DNA of 64,000 nucleotides from DASZUK01 sp963745595 (GCA_963745595.1 CAVUYB010000014.1:172923-236922), one strand, 5' to 3'; counted from the first letter of the stretch, positions 42,934 through 51,261 are shown. Program-made: numbers and translations. Notes: generated from the sequence alone by a model not told the origin.

Positions 42934-45390
42934 CTATTCCGAGCCTTCGCCGGATCCCCAGCCCTCGCCGGATCCCCAGCCCTCGCCGGCAAAGAACGGC
43001 ATCGACCCGCTACTCGTCGAAGGGTCGTGGGCGGTCGACAGGTCATGGGCGAGCAGGGCGATCCCGACGTCGCCCTTGTAGAGCGAGTTCGGGATCGACC
43101 ACTTCGTGCCGACGGTCGCGACACTCTGGCCCGCCAGCTGGCGGGCCCGGCGGAACCACGTCCCGTCGCCGGTCAATCGGTGGGCGACGAGCATGGCGTA
43201 CGCCTGCCCGGCACTCCCGCAGCACAGCGTCCCGACGGCCGTCGGCGACGACCAGCAGTGCTCGGCCGCCGCCACGCTGAGCTCGTCGTACCGGTGATCG
43301 CCGGTCAGGCCACCGATCTCGGCCCACAGATGCGTGTACCCCGCCGTGCCGTGGCACCACGAACCGGACGGCGCGGGGTCGTTGGGCCCGCGCCACCACC
43401 GGCCGGACCGGTCGCCGGCGGCCCGGTCGGCGAGCGAGTCGGCCTTGACGAGCGCGACGTCCGGTAGCGCGAGTCCCCTCACCGCGCACCACCGGGTCGT
43501 CGCGTAGACGACGCCGGCCCAGCCGTGGGCGACGCCCCAGTACCCGAGTGGGCCGTCGTCGAGCGATACCGGACCGAGCTGGTCCCACAGGTCGGCAACG
43601 AGCTCGTCGCCGAGATCGGCGAGCCGCGCTGACTCGGCGACCGACGTGCCGGCGAGCGCGTCGTGCAAGAGCGCCGCGCCGACGAGCGTGCTCGACCGCC
43701 CGAGCGTCAGATCGAGGTTCGAGCACCGCCGGCGGGATTCGGCGACGAAGTGCGACGCCGCGACGGTCGCCCCTTCGAGATCGCCGGCCGCGTTGAGGAC
43801 GAGGGCGCGGACGCAGTCGACACCGGCCATCGAGTGGTAGATCGACACGTGGCCGACGCGACCCGCAGTGACGGTCAGGTCGGGGTTCGTGAACGCGTCC
43901 GTGTCGTGACCGGCGCGGTCGGCCGAATCGAGCCAGCGGCGAGCGGTGACGAGATCCTCCGGTCGGCCTCGGGTCATCGCGAGCCGGTACCAGAAGTACG
44001 CGATCCCGGCCGCGCCGTAGTTGACCGATGCGTACGGCGGCTCCGGCAAACCGGACTCGATCAGACCGTCCGGGCGTTGCAGCCGGCGCTCGACGTCACC
44101 GAGGAGGTCGCGCGGCCCGCTCCGCCGACGACGACCGGCGACGCCGGCCCGGGCACCGCGGAGCGCGTCGGCCATCTCGTCGAGCGACTCGAACCGGTCG
44201 GCCGGGTCCTTCGACAGGGCCTTGGCCAGCGTCCGCTCGACCGCCGGCCACCGCCGGACGCCGTGGACGTCGAACGGCAACGGCGTCGCCGCGACGACGT
44301 CGCGGAGCGCGGTCCGCTTGTCGACACGTACCGGCAAGTAGCCGTGCCCGGTCAGCAGGAGATAAACGAGGACTGCGACGCCGTACTGGTCGCTCTCGAA
44401 CGACGCCGGCGGCGCGGGTCGTCTCGCCAGCCGCGCGCCCGCCCACTCCGGCTCGTAGAAGCCGAACAGGCCGGCTCGAGGCGCCGTCCCGAGCTCGTCG
44501 TCGCCGACGACGACGGAGAACGCGAAGTCGATGAGCGTCGCGGTGCCCTCGGCGATCAGCACGTTCTTCGGGTGGACGTCACCGTGGACGACGCCCTGGC
44601 GGTGCAGCACCGCGTACCCCTCGGTGACGGAGATCGCCGCGTCCAACAGCCTGCCGTGGCCGTCGGCCCCCCACGGCGTCCGCAGGCGCTGGGCGAACGG
44701 CTCGAGCCTTTCCCCGTCCCGCCACTCGACGGCCAGGTACGGTCGATCGTCGGCCGAGCCGTCCGCGACGAGGCGCGGAAACCTCGGCCCGATCAGCCGG
44801 CGAAGGACCGCGGCCTCCCGGGTCAGCGCGTCCCGGACCGCGAACCGCTCGTCGTCTGTCCCGACCTTCACCGCCACCCGGCCGCCGTCCGCCGCGGTCG
44901 CCTCGTAGACCGAGCCGCCTTCGAGCGCCTGGACGCACCGGACGACCTCGAACGAGCCGATCCGCTCCCCCGGCGACACGAGCGCACCGGCCGGCGACGC
45001 GGCCGCGGTCGCCGGCACGACGATCCGGGCCGCGAGCAACCGCGCGACCGCCCGGTACGAACGGCCGAGGAGATCGTGTGGGTCGACGTCCTCCGCGTCG
45101 CTCGTCGCCAGCACCGCGTCGACCAACCGGCACGGCTCCCGGAGGTGTTCGAGCACGCCGGCGACGCCGGCATCCACGAGCTTCGACGTCGACCGCGAGT
45201 CGACCTTCGTCACGACGAACGATTCCCGATCGGCCGTCAGCTTCCGAAACCGCGCCGGGAGCTCGGTCGCCGGAAAGACGACGACCTGCGGCGCGAGTAC
45301 GAGTGGCCCGTCGATCACGGTCATCGGCTCGTCGGCGACGGGCTCGTCGGCGATCGGCTCGTCGGCGATCGGCTCGTCGGCCACGATCAC
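42934..45390 (-). CDS. Lanthionine synthetase-like protein: PqqD-like domain, kinase and LanC cyclase
   Basis: 818 residues from GTG 45390, which overlaps the upstream stop as GTGA; ATG 45324 is an alternative. Residues 4-22 are four ADEP repeats. Residues 35-127 look like a PqqD/RRE winged helix (DAGVAGVLEHLREPC; YRAVARLLAARIVVP). The kinase (about 142-420) has Lys175, HGDVHPKN with Asp271 and Asp288 of DFA. The LanC domain (about 450-785) has zinc ligands His622 (GVAHGWAG), Cys679 (WCHGTAG) and Cys723-Cys724 (CCG). The last 33 residues are repeat-derived (GEGWGSGEGWGSGEG). It would phosphorylate Ser/Thr and close thioether rings. No lyase domain is fused, unlike class III/IV enzymes. Confidence 0.85.
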   Translation of the reverse strand: MIVADEPIADEPIADEPVADEPMTVIDGPLVLAPQVVVFPATELPARFRKLTADRESFVVTKVDSRSTSKLVDAGVAGVLEHLREPCRLVDAVLATSDAEDVDPHDLLGRSYRAVARLLAARIVVPATAAASPAGALVSPGERIGSFEVVRCVQALEGGSVYEATAADGGRVAVKVGTDDERFAVRDALTREAAVLRRLIGPRFPRLVADGSADDRPYLAVEWRDGERLEPFAQRLRTPWGADGHGRLLDAAISVTEGYAVLHRQGVVHGDVHPKNVLIAEGTATLIDFAFSVVVGDDELGTAPRAGLFGFYEPEWAGARLARRPAPPASFESDQYGVAVLVYLLLTGHGYLPVRVDKRTALRDVVAATPLPFDVHGVRRWPAVERTLAKALSKDPADRFESLDEMADALRGARAGVAGRRRRSGPRDLLGDVERRLQRPDGLIESGLPEPPYASVNYGAAGIAYFWYRLAMTRGRPEDLVTARRWLDSADRAGHDTDAFTNPDLTVTAGRVGHVSIYHSMAGVDCVRALVLNAAGDLEGATVAASHFVAESRRRCSNLDLTLGRSSTLVGAALLHDALAGTSVAESARLADLGDELVADLWDQLGPVSLDDGPLGYWGVAHGWAGVVYATTRWCAVRGLALPDVALVKADSLADRAAGDRSGRWWRGPNDPAPSGSWCHGTAGYTHLWAEIGGLTGDHRYDELSVAAAEHCWSSPTAVGTLCCGSAGQAYAMLVAHRLTGDGTWFRRARQLAGQSVATVGTKWSIPNSLYKGDVGIALLAHDLSTAHDPSTSSGSMPFFAGEGWGSGEGWGSGEGSE

Positions 45391-46175
45391 GGCCACGAGA
45401 TCACGCCGCCCAGAGATCCGGCCTCGGCGCCCACGACGCCGGATCGACACCGTCGTCGTGGATCCTCGCCCGGGCGAACGCCGCCCGACCCGGCGCGTTC
45501 GTCCGCGTCGCTCGCGCAGAGGTACGCGGCCAGCTTGCGGGTGACCCATCGCCGCCAGCTCGCGCCGAATTCCCGAACGGACGCCGGCGGGTCGGCCCCC
45601 CACGAGACGATGCCCGACCGGCCGGCCGGTGCGGTGAACGGCACGCCTTGGGGCCGGTAGTCCGTGAGCGCCGGTTCGAGCGCCGCGGTGAGGTCGTCCA
45701 GCTCTTGGCTCGACCGCACGTAGACGACCAGTCGGTCCGGCCGCAGGAGGCCTCTCGGCAGCCTCGTCACCTTGAACGGCGGCGCGTCGCCGTCGGCCAT
45801 CACCTCGACGGTCCGCCGCAGCACGTCCGCCGCGTCGTCCGGCCGCGAGCTCACGTAGAGCTTGCGCGTCGTCGACGACCGGACCGGCGTCCTCGGCTCC
45901 CAGTGGAGCCACTGCGTGTCGTGCCGCGGCCTCCAGTGCCGGGCGAGAAGCGAACGGACCGCGTCGTCGCCGACGAGGAACTGCTCCAGCGCGGGCACGT
46001 CCGGGAACCGTCGGGCCCAGACCGGCGAGAACGGCACCCAGTTGGCGAGGTAGAGGAACGACGCCAACCCGTGCACGTCCGTCGTCCGGGTGAGCTGGGC
46101 GGCAGCCGCGAGCGCACCGTCGGAAAGCCTCCGCAGATCGCCTTCCGCCGGTACGGCTCGCGCCGCCGGAACCAT
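45387..46175 (-). CDS. Candidate stand-alone lyase, HopA1-like partner of the kinase-LanC protein
   Basis: 262 residues from ATG 46175, ten bases after the precursor stop. Helical first half (GLASFLYLANWVPFSPVWAR) and an alpha/beta second half: RKLYVSSRPDDAADVLRRTV, PPFKVTRLPRGLLRPDRLVV, GVPFTAPAGRSGIVSWGADP and FGASWRRWVTRKLAAYL. This layout resembles HopA1-type effectors, which serve as phospho-Ser/Thr lyases in class V lanthipeptide loci. Similarity is judged by eye and is moderate. Because the downstream protein has a kinase and a cyclase but no lyase, this gene fills the missing step. Tail after residue 220 looks disordered. Confidence 0.55.
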   Translation of the reverse strand: MVPAARAVPAEGDLRRLSDGALAAAAQLTRTTDVHGLASFLYLANWVPFSPVWARRFPDVPALEQFLVGDDAVRSLLARHWRPRHDTQWLHWEPRTPVRSSTTRKLYVSSRPDDAADVLRRTVEVMADGDAPPFKVTRLPRGLLRPDRLVVYVRSSQELDDLTAALEPALTDYRPQGVPFTAPAGRSGIVSWGADPPASVREFGASWRRWVTRKLAAYLCASDADERAGSGGVRPGEDPRRRCRSGVVGAEAGSLGGVISWP

Positions 46176-46185
46176 CAGCGCCCGG

Positions 46186-46563
46186 TCAGCGACGGGCGAA
46201 CAGGATGCGGTCGAGCTCGATCTCGAGGTGCACCCACTCCGGATCCTGGTAGTCCTCGAGGAACCGGCGCTCGCCTGTGTCCGGGCCGGGGTCCGGACCG
46301 GTGTCCGTACCCGGGTCCGGACCGGTGTCGGTACCCGGGTCGGGGTCGGTCCCCGGATCGGGGCTCCCGTCGGTGTCGGTGCAAGCGCACTTGAACGTCC
46401 CTGCGTCGCACACCGGCGGCGGCGTGTTGCCACCGAGGTCGCACGGCAACGGGTCCTCGCCGCGCTTCGGCGATGCCGGCCCGCGCGACGGGTCGCCGCG
46501 CTCCTCCTCCGCCGCCAACCGGATCGGGAGGACGGCAACCGGAAGGTCGATGATCGAAGTCAT
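46186..46563 (-). CDS. Candidate ribosomal precursor peptide of the lanthipeptide-type locus
   Basis: 125 residues. A hydrophobic possible leader MTSIIDLPVAVLPIRLAAEE is followed by a Gly/Pro linker, then a Cys/Thr region with Cys41, 52, 59 and 61 and Thr47, 56, 62, 64 and Ser67 (PPVCDAGTFKCACTDTDGS). Five to six PDPGTD-type units fill 68-97. The end, DPEWVHLEIELDRILFARR, is a well-formed amphipathic helix that could be a follower recognised by the enzymes. It is the first gene before the lyase and the synthetase, and has its own promoter. It could instead be a small structural protein of unknown role. Confidence 0.55.
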   Translation of the reverse strand: MTSIIDLPVAVLPIRLAAEEERGDPSRGPASPKRGEDPLPCDLGGNTPPPVCDAGTFKCACTDTDGSPDPGTDPDPGTDTGPDPGTDTGPDPGPDTGERRFLEDYQDPEWVHLEIELDRILFARR

Positions 46564-46590
46564 GGTTTGCTCGCCTTCTCGACGAGGCCC

Positions 46591-46618
46591 GTCATATTTT
46601 CGGGGCCCCTCATATCAA
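46591..46618 (-). promoter_or_regulatory. Promoter of the lanthipeptide-type operon
   Basis: On the minus strand TTGATA (46618-46613) and TATGAC (46596-46591) are 16 bases apart, in the only AT-rich patch of the region, and predict a start about 20 bases before the ATG at 46563. The spacer contains the palindrome GGGGCCCC. GAGAAGG lies 10-16 bases upstream of the ATG. The rest of 46619-46737 shows no further gene. Confidence 0.5.
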
Positions 46619-46737
46619 TAGGAGTTGTAACACCGCGGGAATTGGAGAGCAATGGTCCAGGGCGATCATCCAACGGTGTGTAAAGAGCGCACACGGTTCA
46701 CGATGTGATCGTCCGCCCGCACTGCCGGCCGGACGAC

Positions 46738-46837
46738 GTCAGCGCGAGCCCGGCCGTGTCAGCGCGAGCCCGGCCGTGTCAGCGCTGGCCGGCCGGCGTC
46801 AGCGCGGGCCGGCCGGCGTCAGCGCGGGCCGGCCGGT
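46738..46837. repeat. Tandem repeat, five units of 20 bases
   Basis: Five contiguous 20-base units begin GTCAGCGC and differ slightly (GTCAGCGCGAGCCCGGCCGT twice, then versions with GGCCGGCCGG). They lie directly after the aldo/keto reductase stop and before the precursor promoter on the minus strand, and may act as a weak terminator-like or recombinogenic spacer. Confidence 0.8.
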
Positions 46838-46852
46838 GTCAGGGAGTGACCG

Positions 46853-47719
46853 TCAGCGGGGGACGTAGTCGAACGTGTCCGGGTCCGGCCCGATCCGCTC
46901 GTCCCGGTTGAGCCCGGTGATCGCCGCAACCTGCGCGTCGCTCAGCTCGAAATCGAAAATCGCGAAGTTCTCCTCGACCCGTGACCGCGTCACGGACTTC
47001 GGGAAGACGATCTCGCCGCGCTGGACGTGCCAGCGCAAGACGACCTGGGCCGCGGTCCGACCGACGTCGGCTGCGATGGCCGTGATCGTCGGGTCGTCGA
47101 GGACCCGGCCCTGGGCGATCGGCGACCACGCTTCGGTGGCGATGCCGTGGGCCCGGTCGAACGCCCGGAGCTCGTCCTGGACGAGGTACGGATGGATCTC
47201 GATCTGGTTGACCGCCGGGACGACGGTCGTTTCGTCGAGCAGCCGCTCGAGGTGCGCGACCTGGAAGTTCGACACGCCGATGGCCCGGACCGCGCCGCCG
47301 TCGAGCAAGCGTTCCATCGCCTTCCACGTCTCGACGTAGTCGACGTCGATCGTCGGCAACGGCCAGTGGATCAGGAAGAGGTCGACGTAGCCGAGGTCGA
47401 GCGTGTCGAGCGTGCCACCGAACGCGGTCGCGACCTGCTCGGGGCGGTGGAAGCCGTTGTTGAGCTTGCTCGTCACGAAGATCTCGGCCCGGTCGATGCC
47501 GGACGCCCGTACGGCCTCACCGACCTCCGCCTCGTTCCCGTACATCTCCGCGGTGTCGATATGGCGATAGCCGACGTCGAGCGCGCTGAGCGTCGCTTCC
47601 TTCGTCTGTCCCGGCGGGACCTGGAAGACGCCAAAGCCGAGCTGGGGGATCTCGACGCCGTTGTCGAGCGTCACGACCGGCACGCCGGACGGCTCGGTTG
47701 CTCGGTCTCCACCTGCCAT
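46853..47719 (-). CDS. Aldo/keto reductase (2,5-diketogluconate reductase type)
   Basis: 288 residues from ATG 47719. Motifs: VPVVTLDNGVEIPQLGFG, GYRHIDTAEMYGNEAEVG (Asp, Tyr), FVTSKLNN (Lys), DLFLIHWPLP (His), AIGVSNF and VFPKSVTRSRVEEN. All four catalytic residues are present. It lies 290 bases upstream of the precursor gene on the same strand, separated by a tandem repeat and a promoter, so membership in the peptide locus is unproven. Confidence 0.95.
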   Translation of the reverse strand: MAGGDRATEPSGVPVVTLDNGVEIPQLGFGVFQVPPGQTKEATLSALDVGYRHIDTAEMYGNEAEVGEAVRASGIDRAEIFVTSKLNNGFHRPEQVATAFGGTLDTLDLGYVDLFLIHWPLPTIDVDYVETWKAMERLLDGGAVRAIGVSNFQVAHLERLLDETTVVPAVNQIEIHPYLVQDELRAFDRAHGIATEAWSPIAQGRVLDDPTITAIAADVGRTAAQVVLRWHVQRGEIVFPKSVTRSRVEENFAIFDFELSDAQVAAITGLNRDERIGPDPDTFDYVPR

Positions 47720-47875
47720 GTGGTCACCGTAGCAAGTCCGGCTCGCCGACCGGCCTGGCCACCTGCGCTCGCCGACCGGCCTGGCCATCAGCGGCGCGGC
47801 GGTCGTCCTACGTCCGCCACAGGTCTGTAACGACTTGTCTGTAACGCCGACCGGCCAACGGTCAAGAGATAGGGC

Positions 47876-48226
47876 GTGGGAAACACCGACCGCAGTACGA
47901 GCACCACCGACCGCAGCCCGAGAGGCCACGGCACCAGGGGCGGCACCGCCCCGGGCGCTGGCGCCCAGAGCATCGGCCCCGAGGGCACCGGCGGCACCAG
48001 GGGTCCGAGGAGCCGCCGGGCCGACGTCCACCAGGAACGGGCGATCAGGAGCGCTCGCTACCAGGCGCTGGCCGAGCGAGCCGCCGCGATGGCCTTGGAA
48101 GATGCCGTCGCGGCCGCCACGACAGCTCCTGAGCTGGCAAGACAGCGCCTGGCCCGGGCCCGCGACGCCCGCCGCCGGGCGGCCGAGCAGGACGCCCTGG
48201 TCGAGCAGCTGAGCCAGTTCGCCTAA
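47876..48226 (+). CDS. Small hypothetical protein with helical C-terminus
   Basis: 116 residues from GTG 47876. The first half is Gly/Ser/Thr/Arg-rich and disordered; the second half is a long Ala/Arg/Glu helix (ARYQALAERAAAMALEDAV; QRLARARDARRRAAEQDAL) likely to form a coiled coil. No known family recognised. The absence of a competing frame and the regular heptads favour a real gene, but the start is uncertain. Confidence 0.45.
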   Translation: MGNTDRSTSTTDRSPRGHGTRGGTAPGAGAQSIGPEGTGGTRGPRSRRADVHQERAIRSARYQALAERAAAMALEDAVAAATTAPELARQRLARARDARRRAAEQDALVEQLSQFA

Positions 48227-48347
48227 AGAACGCCGACCACGCTCCTGGGCACCCGAACGGCGGCCGGCACCGCACCCGGCCGCCTGCGGGACCGGGACCG
48301 CCAGACGTCGATCGTCCGGCGGGTCACGGCTCCGCAGGCGTCGGTGG

Positions 48348-48914
48348 CTACGAGAAGCTCACCGTGCCAGAGCCGGTGATCGAGGTGTAGGTACCGACCG
48401 GCTGGGCACTTGTCTTCATTGTGCAGGTGCCGCTCTTCGTCTTCGGACCGATGAAGGCGAACGTCGCGGTGATTGTCACCGTGCCACTGATCCCGGCGTA
48501 GGCACCGGTCCCACTGCCCAACGTCACCGGGGCCGTGGCGCCGAAGATGGCGGAGCAGTTCGACGCGTTGAGTGTCGACGGCTGCCCCGTTGTGAGCGCC
48601 TTGTTCAGCTGCGCGCCGTCGACCAGGATCGTGCCGTCCTCGAACCGCAGCAGCTTGTAGCTGCCCTTGGTTGTCGGCTTCTTCGCCGCGTTCGTCGTGA
48701 TCACGGTGCCGTGGTCGGCGATCGCCCCGGTGATCAGGATCTTCCCAGGGGTCTTCGTCGTTGTGTTCTGGCCGGCCGGCGTCACCCACACCTTGATCGG
48801 CCCGCTGGACGGGGTCGTCGTACTGGACGTCGTTGCCGCAGCGGCAACGGACACCGGAGCTGCGGCCCCGAGCACCGCCAGGATGCCAATCGCCGCCTTC
48901 GCGCTATTTCTCAT
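48348..48914 (-). CDS. Secreted protein of unknown function
   Basis: 188 residues from ATG 48914 with GAGGAG five bases upstream. Signal peptide MRNSAKAAIGILAVLGAA to about AAAA, then a Thr/Ser/Pro linker and a Gly/Thr-rich beta domain (ITGAIADHGTVITTN; RFEDGTILVDGAQLN; GAYAGISGTVTITATFAFIG) with two Cys that could form a disulfide (NCSAIFG and GTCTMKT). Similar beta-barrel-like exported proteins are frequent in actinomycetes; no function is known. Confidence 0.85.
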   Translation of the reverse strand: MRNSAKAAIGILAVLGAAAPVSVAAAATTSSTTTPSSGPIKVWVTPAGQNTTTKTPGKILITGAIADHGTVITTNAAKKPTTKGSYKLLRFEDGTILVDGAQLNKALTTGQPSTLNASNCSAIFGATAPVTLGSGTGAYAGISGTVTITATFAFIGPKTKSGTCTMKTSAQPVGTYTSITGSGTVSFS

Positions 48915-49364
48915 CGTCACTCCTCGAGTTCGCCCGCCGGTGGCTATTTCTTGGATTGTCACGGAACGTAAATGAAACCGCAACGGGCGTAGCCTACCCA
49001 GCCGAGAGGAGGCGAGCACTGGCTTCCGGTAGCCGGCCCCAGCACGGCCGGCCCCAGCACGGCCGGCCCCAGCACGGCCGGCCCCAGTACGGCCGGCCCC
49101 AGTACGGCCGGCCCGGCACCAAGCCGCCGGCAGCCGGCGCCGAGTACCGAATCCGACTGACGGCGGAGAACCGGCGGGCCGGTCGGCGACCGGAAGCGGG
49201 CAGACCTCCGGCGCGCCACGGTGCCGGTCCGAGCCAGTCCAAGCGGGCAGCACCGCTGGGGGCTGTCACTGCTGGCGGACGAGACGCCGCAGTACACTCA
49301 CCATCGGCAATGGCCGGGCAATCGCCTGGCTCGTGATCCTTGTGCGATCGCAGTGTCCGAGGAA
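48915..49364. repeat. Intergenic region with a tandem repeat of five 15-base units (49035-49109)
   Basis: GGCCCCAGCACGGCC occurs three times and GGCCCCAGTACGGCC twice, end to end, at 49035-49109. Each unit has the complementary ends GGCC and GGCC and could form alternative hairpins. The remaining sequence is the upstream region of two divergent genes and shows no other gene; the frame of the downstream phosphatase stays open back to 49221. Confidence 0.75.
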
Positions 49365-51221
49365 GTGGCACCGCGGAACGTCCGGACGGTCTTGAAAGGG
49401 TCGCATTGGTCAGGGGGTCGCAGCGAGGGACGCAACCAGGAGACGCCGCCACCTTGCTCGGCGGCGAGCTCGACGATCCCAGCGACCCGGTCGCCGAGAC
49501 GACGTCATCCCGTCCAAAAGGGCACCCGACGCATCAGTGCGACGACGCTGGCGGTCATCGTGGCCGGTCTCCTGGTCACGGCGACGCTGACGGTCGTCTC
49601 CGAGACGAGTTACCGGCACAACGAACAGCGGCTCACGACACTCCAGTCGAAGCTGACGGCGTCGCTGATCGGGACGGCGCCGGCTCAGCTGGAAGGACAG
49701 CTCGCCCGAGTCGTCGGCCTTTCGGCCGAATCGCCGGACCCGGCGGCGACGTTCGAGCAGGCGATCGACCCCTCGCTCTCCCCCACCGGCCCGTTCGCGT
49801 CGGCGGTGCTCGTCCTCGTCGGCGGCGGCCAGCAGCAGGTGCTGGCCCACGTCGGCCAGAAGGCCATTCGCAGCCCGCAGAGCGCGAAGTCGGTGGCCGT
49901 CTACAACCGGGCGGCCCGGTCGAGCGCGTTGGTCACGACGAGGGCCGTCGGCCGCGGGGTGCAGCGGCTCGGCTACTTCGTCTCCGCCCGGGGGCAACCG
50001 GGGACGTTCGTCGTCGGCGCGTCGCAGCAGCTCCCACTGGGCAAGCTGACGAACGTCCCGACCAGCTCGCCCGATGCCGACCTCAACTTCGCCATCTACT
50101 TCGGGCGCCACCCGGGGGCCAGCTCGCTGATCGAGTCCAACGTCCGCCCGCCGCTGACCGGCATCGTGTCGACGAGCACGGTGCCGTTCGGCTCGAACGT
50201 CCTGACGTTGGTGGTGTCGCCGCGAGGCTCGCTGTCGGGCCCGTGGACCGAGTTCCTGCCGTGGGGGATCCTGCTCGTCGGCCTTCTCCTGACGGCGTTC
50301 GGGGCCCTGATGACGGAGCACCTCGTCCGACGCCGATCGGTCGCCGAGTCGCTCGCGCTGGCGAACAGCGCGCTCTACCGGCAGCAGCGGGACGTCGCGA
50401 CGACGTTGCAGCACGCCCTGCTGCCGAAGGCGTTCCCCGAGATCCCCGGGGTCGAGTTCGCGGCTCGGTACATCCCGAGCGCGTCGGGCGCCGCGGTCGG
50501 AGGCGACTGGTACAGCGTCGTCTCGGTCTCAGAAGGGCAGTTCGCGTTCGTCGTCGGCGACGTCTCCGGGCACGACATCGGTGCGGCCAGCATCATGGGT
50601 GCCATGCGCTACACGGTGCGGACCCTGGCGAAGCTGGGATTCTCGCCGGCCGAGATCCTCGACCGGACGAACCAGGAGATCGACATCAGTACCGACGGCT
50701 ACTTCGCCACGGTGCTCGTCGGGACGGTCGACCTCGTTCGCACAGAGGTGACCCTGTCGTCGGCCGGGCATCCACCGCCCGTGATGGTCGATAGCGCCGG
50801 CGGACGCGGCGGCCGCTTTCTCGTCGTGCCGACGGGGCCTCCGCTCGGGGTGGCATCGCAGCGGTACATATCGGTCACCACGCCGTTTCGCCCGGACGAC
50901 ATCCTCGTCGCCTACACGGACGGGCTGGTCGAACGGCGAGGGGAGGACATCGACCTCGGCCTGCAGCGGCTCGCCGCCATCGCCGCCCGTGCCACGTCGT
51001 CGGCCGACGGACTGGTCGATGGGCTCGTGTCCGAACTGGTCGGAACGAACAATACCGACGACGTGGCCATCTTGGCGATGAGACGGTGGCCCGAAGGCAT
51101 CGACGCGACTTCCGATCCCGGTCCGTCCGCGGCTTCGTCGCCCGGACCAGCGCCAAGCCGTCGGTCGGCGCCGGAAGTACCCGGACCGGCCGTGGACTCG
51201 CCGCTCGGTTCAGCCCGCTGA
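49365..51221 (+). CDS. SpoIIE-type PP2C phosphatase with extracytoplasmic sensor region
   Basis: 618 residues if GTG 49365 is used; the start is uncertain and codons before the first helix look little constrained. TM1 ATTLAVIVAGLLVTATLTVV, an extracellular region of about 200 residues, TM2 PWGILLVGLLLTAFGALM, a short coiled coil (LANSALYRQQRDVATTLQ) and a PP2C domain with AVGGDWYSVV, VVGDVSGHDIGAAS, LSSAGHPPPV and YTDGLVERR, where the metal Asp residues are present. Such enzymes dephosphorylate anti-sigma-factor antagonists. No partner gene lies nearby. The tail is Pro/Ser-rich. Confidence 0.88.
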   Translation: MAPRNVRTVLKGSHWSGGRSEGRNQETPPPCSAASSTIPATRSPRRRHPVQKGTRRISATTLAVIVAGLLVTATLTVVSETSYRHNEQRLTTLQSKLTASLIGTAPAQLEGQLARVVGLSAESPDPAATFEQAIDPSLSPTGPFASAVLVLVGGGQQQVLAHVGQKAIRSPQSAKSVAVYNRAARSSALVTTRAVGRGVQRLGYFVSARGQPGTFVVGASQQLPLGKLTNVPTSSPDADLNFAIYFGRHPGASSLIESNVRPPLTGIVSTSTVPFGSNVLTLVVSPRGSLSGPWTEFLPWGILLVGLLLTAFGALMTEHLVRRRSVAESLALANSALYRQQRDVATTLQHALLPKAFPEIPGVEFAARYIPSASGAAVGGDWYSVVSVSEGQFAFVVGDVSGHDIGAASIMGAMRYTVRTLAKLGFSPAEILDRTNQEIDISTDGYFATVLVGTVDLVRTEVTLSSAGHPPPVMVDSAGGRGGRFLVVPTGPPLGVASQRYISVTTPFRPDDILVAYTDGLVERRGEDIDLGLQRLAAIAARATSSADGLVDGLVSELVGTNNTDDVAILAMRRWPEGIDATSDPGPSAASSPGPAPSRRSAPEVPGPAVDSPLGSAR

Positions 51222-51261
51222 ACTTCCGGTCGTTTCAGCCCGCTGAACCGGCACTCCGCCG

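Noticed and set aside
45391..45912. Extended start of the kinase-LanC protein inside the lyase gene, as if a fused lyase domain were present
   Set aside because: The frame there is a Gly/Arg-rich shadow without lyase motifs; the conserved protein in this stretch is in the frame of the 45387-46175 gene, and GTG 45390 overlaps its stop.
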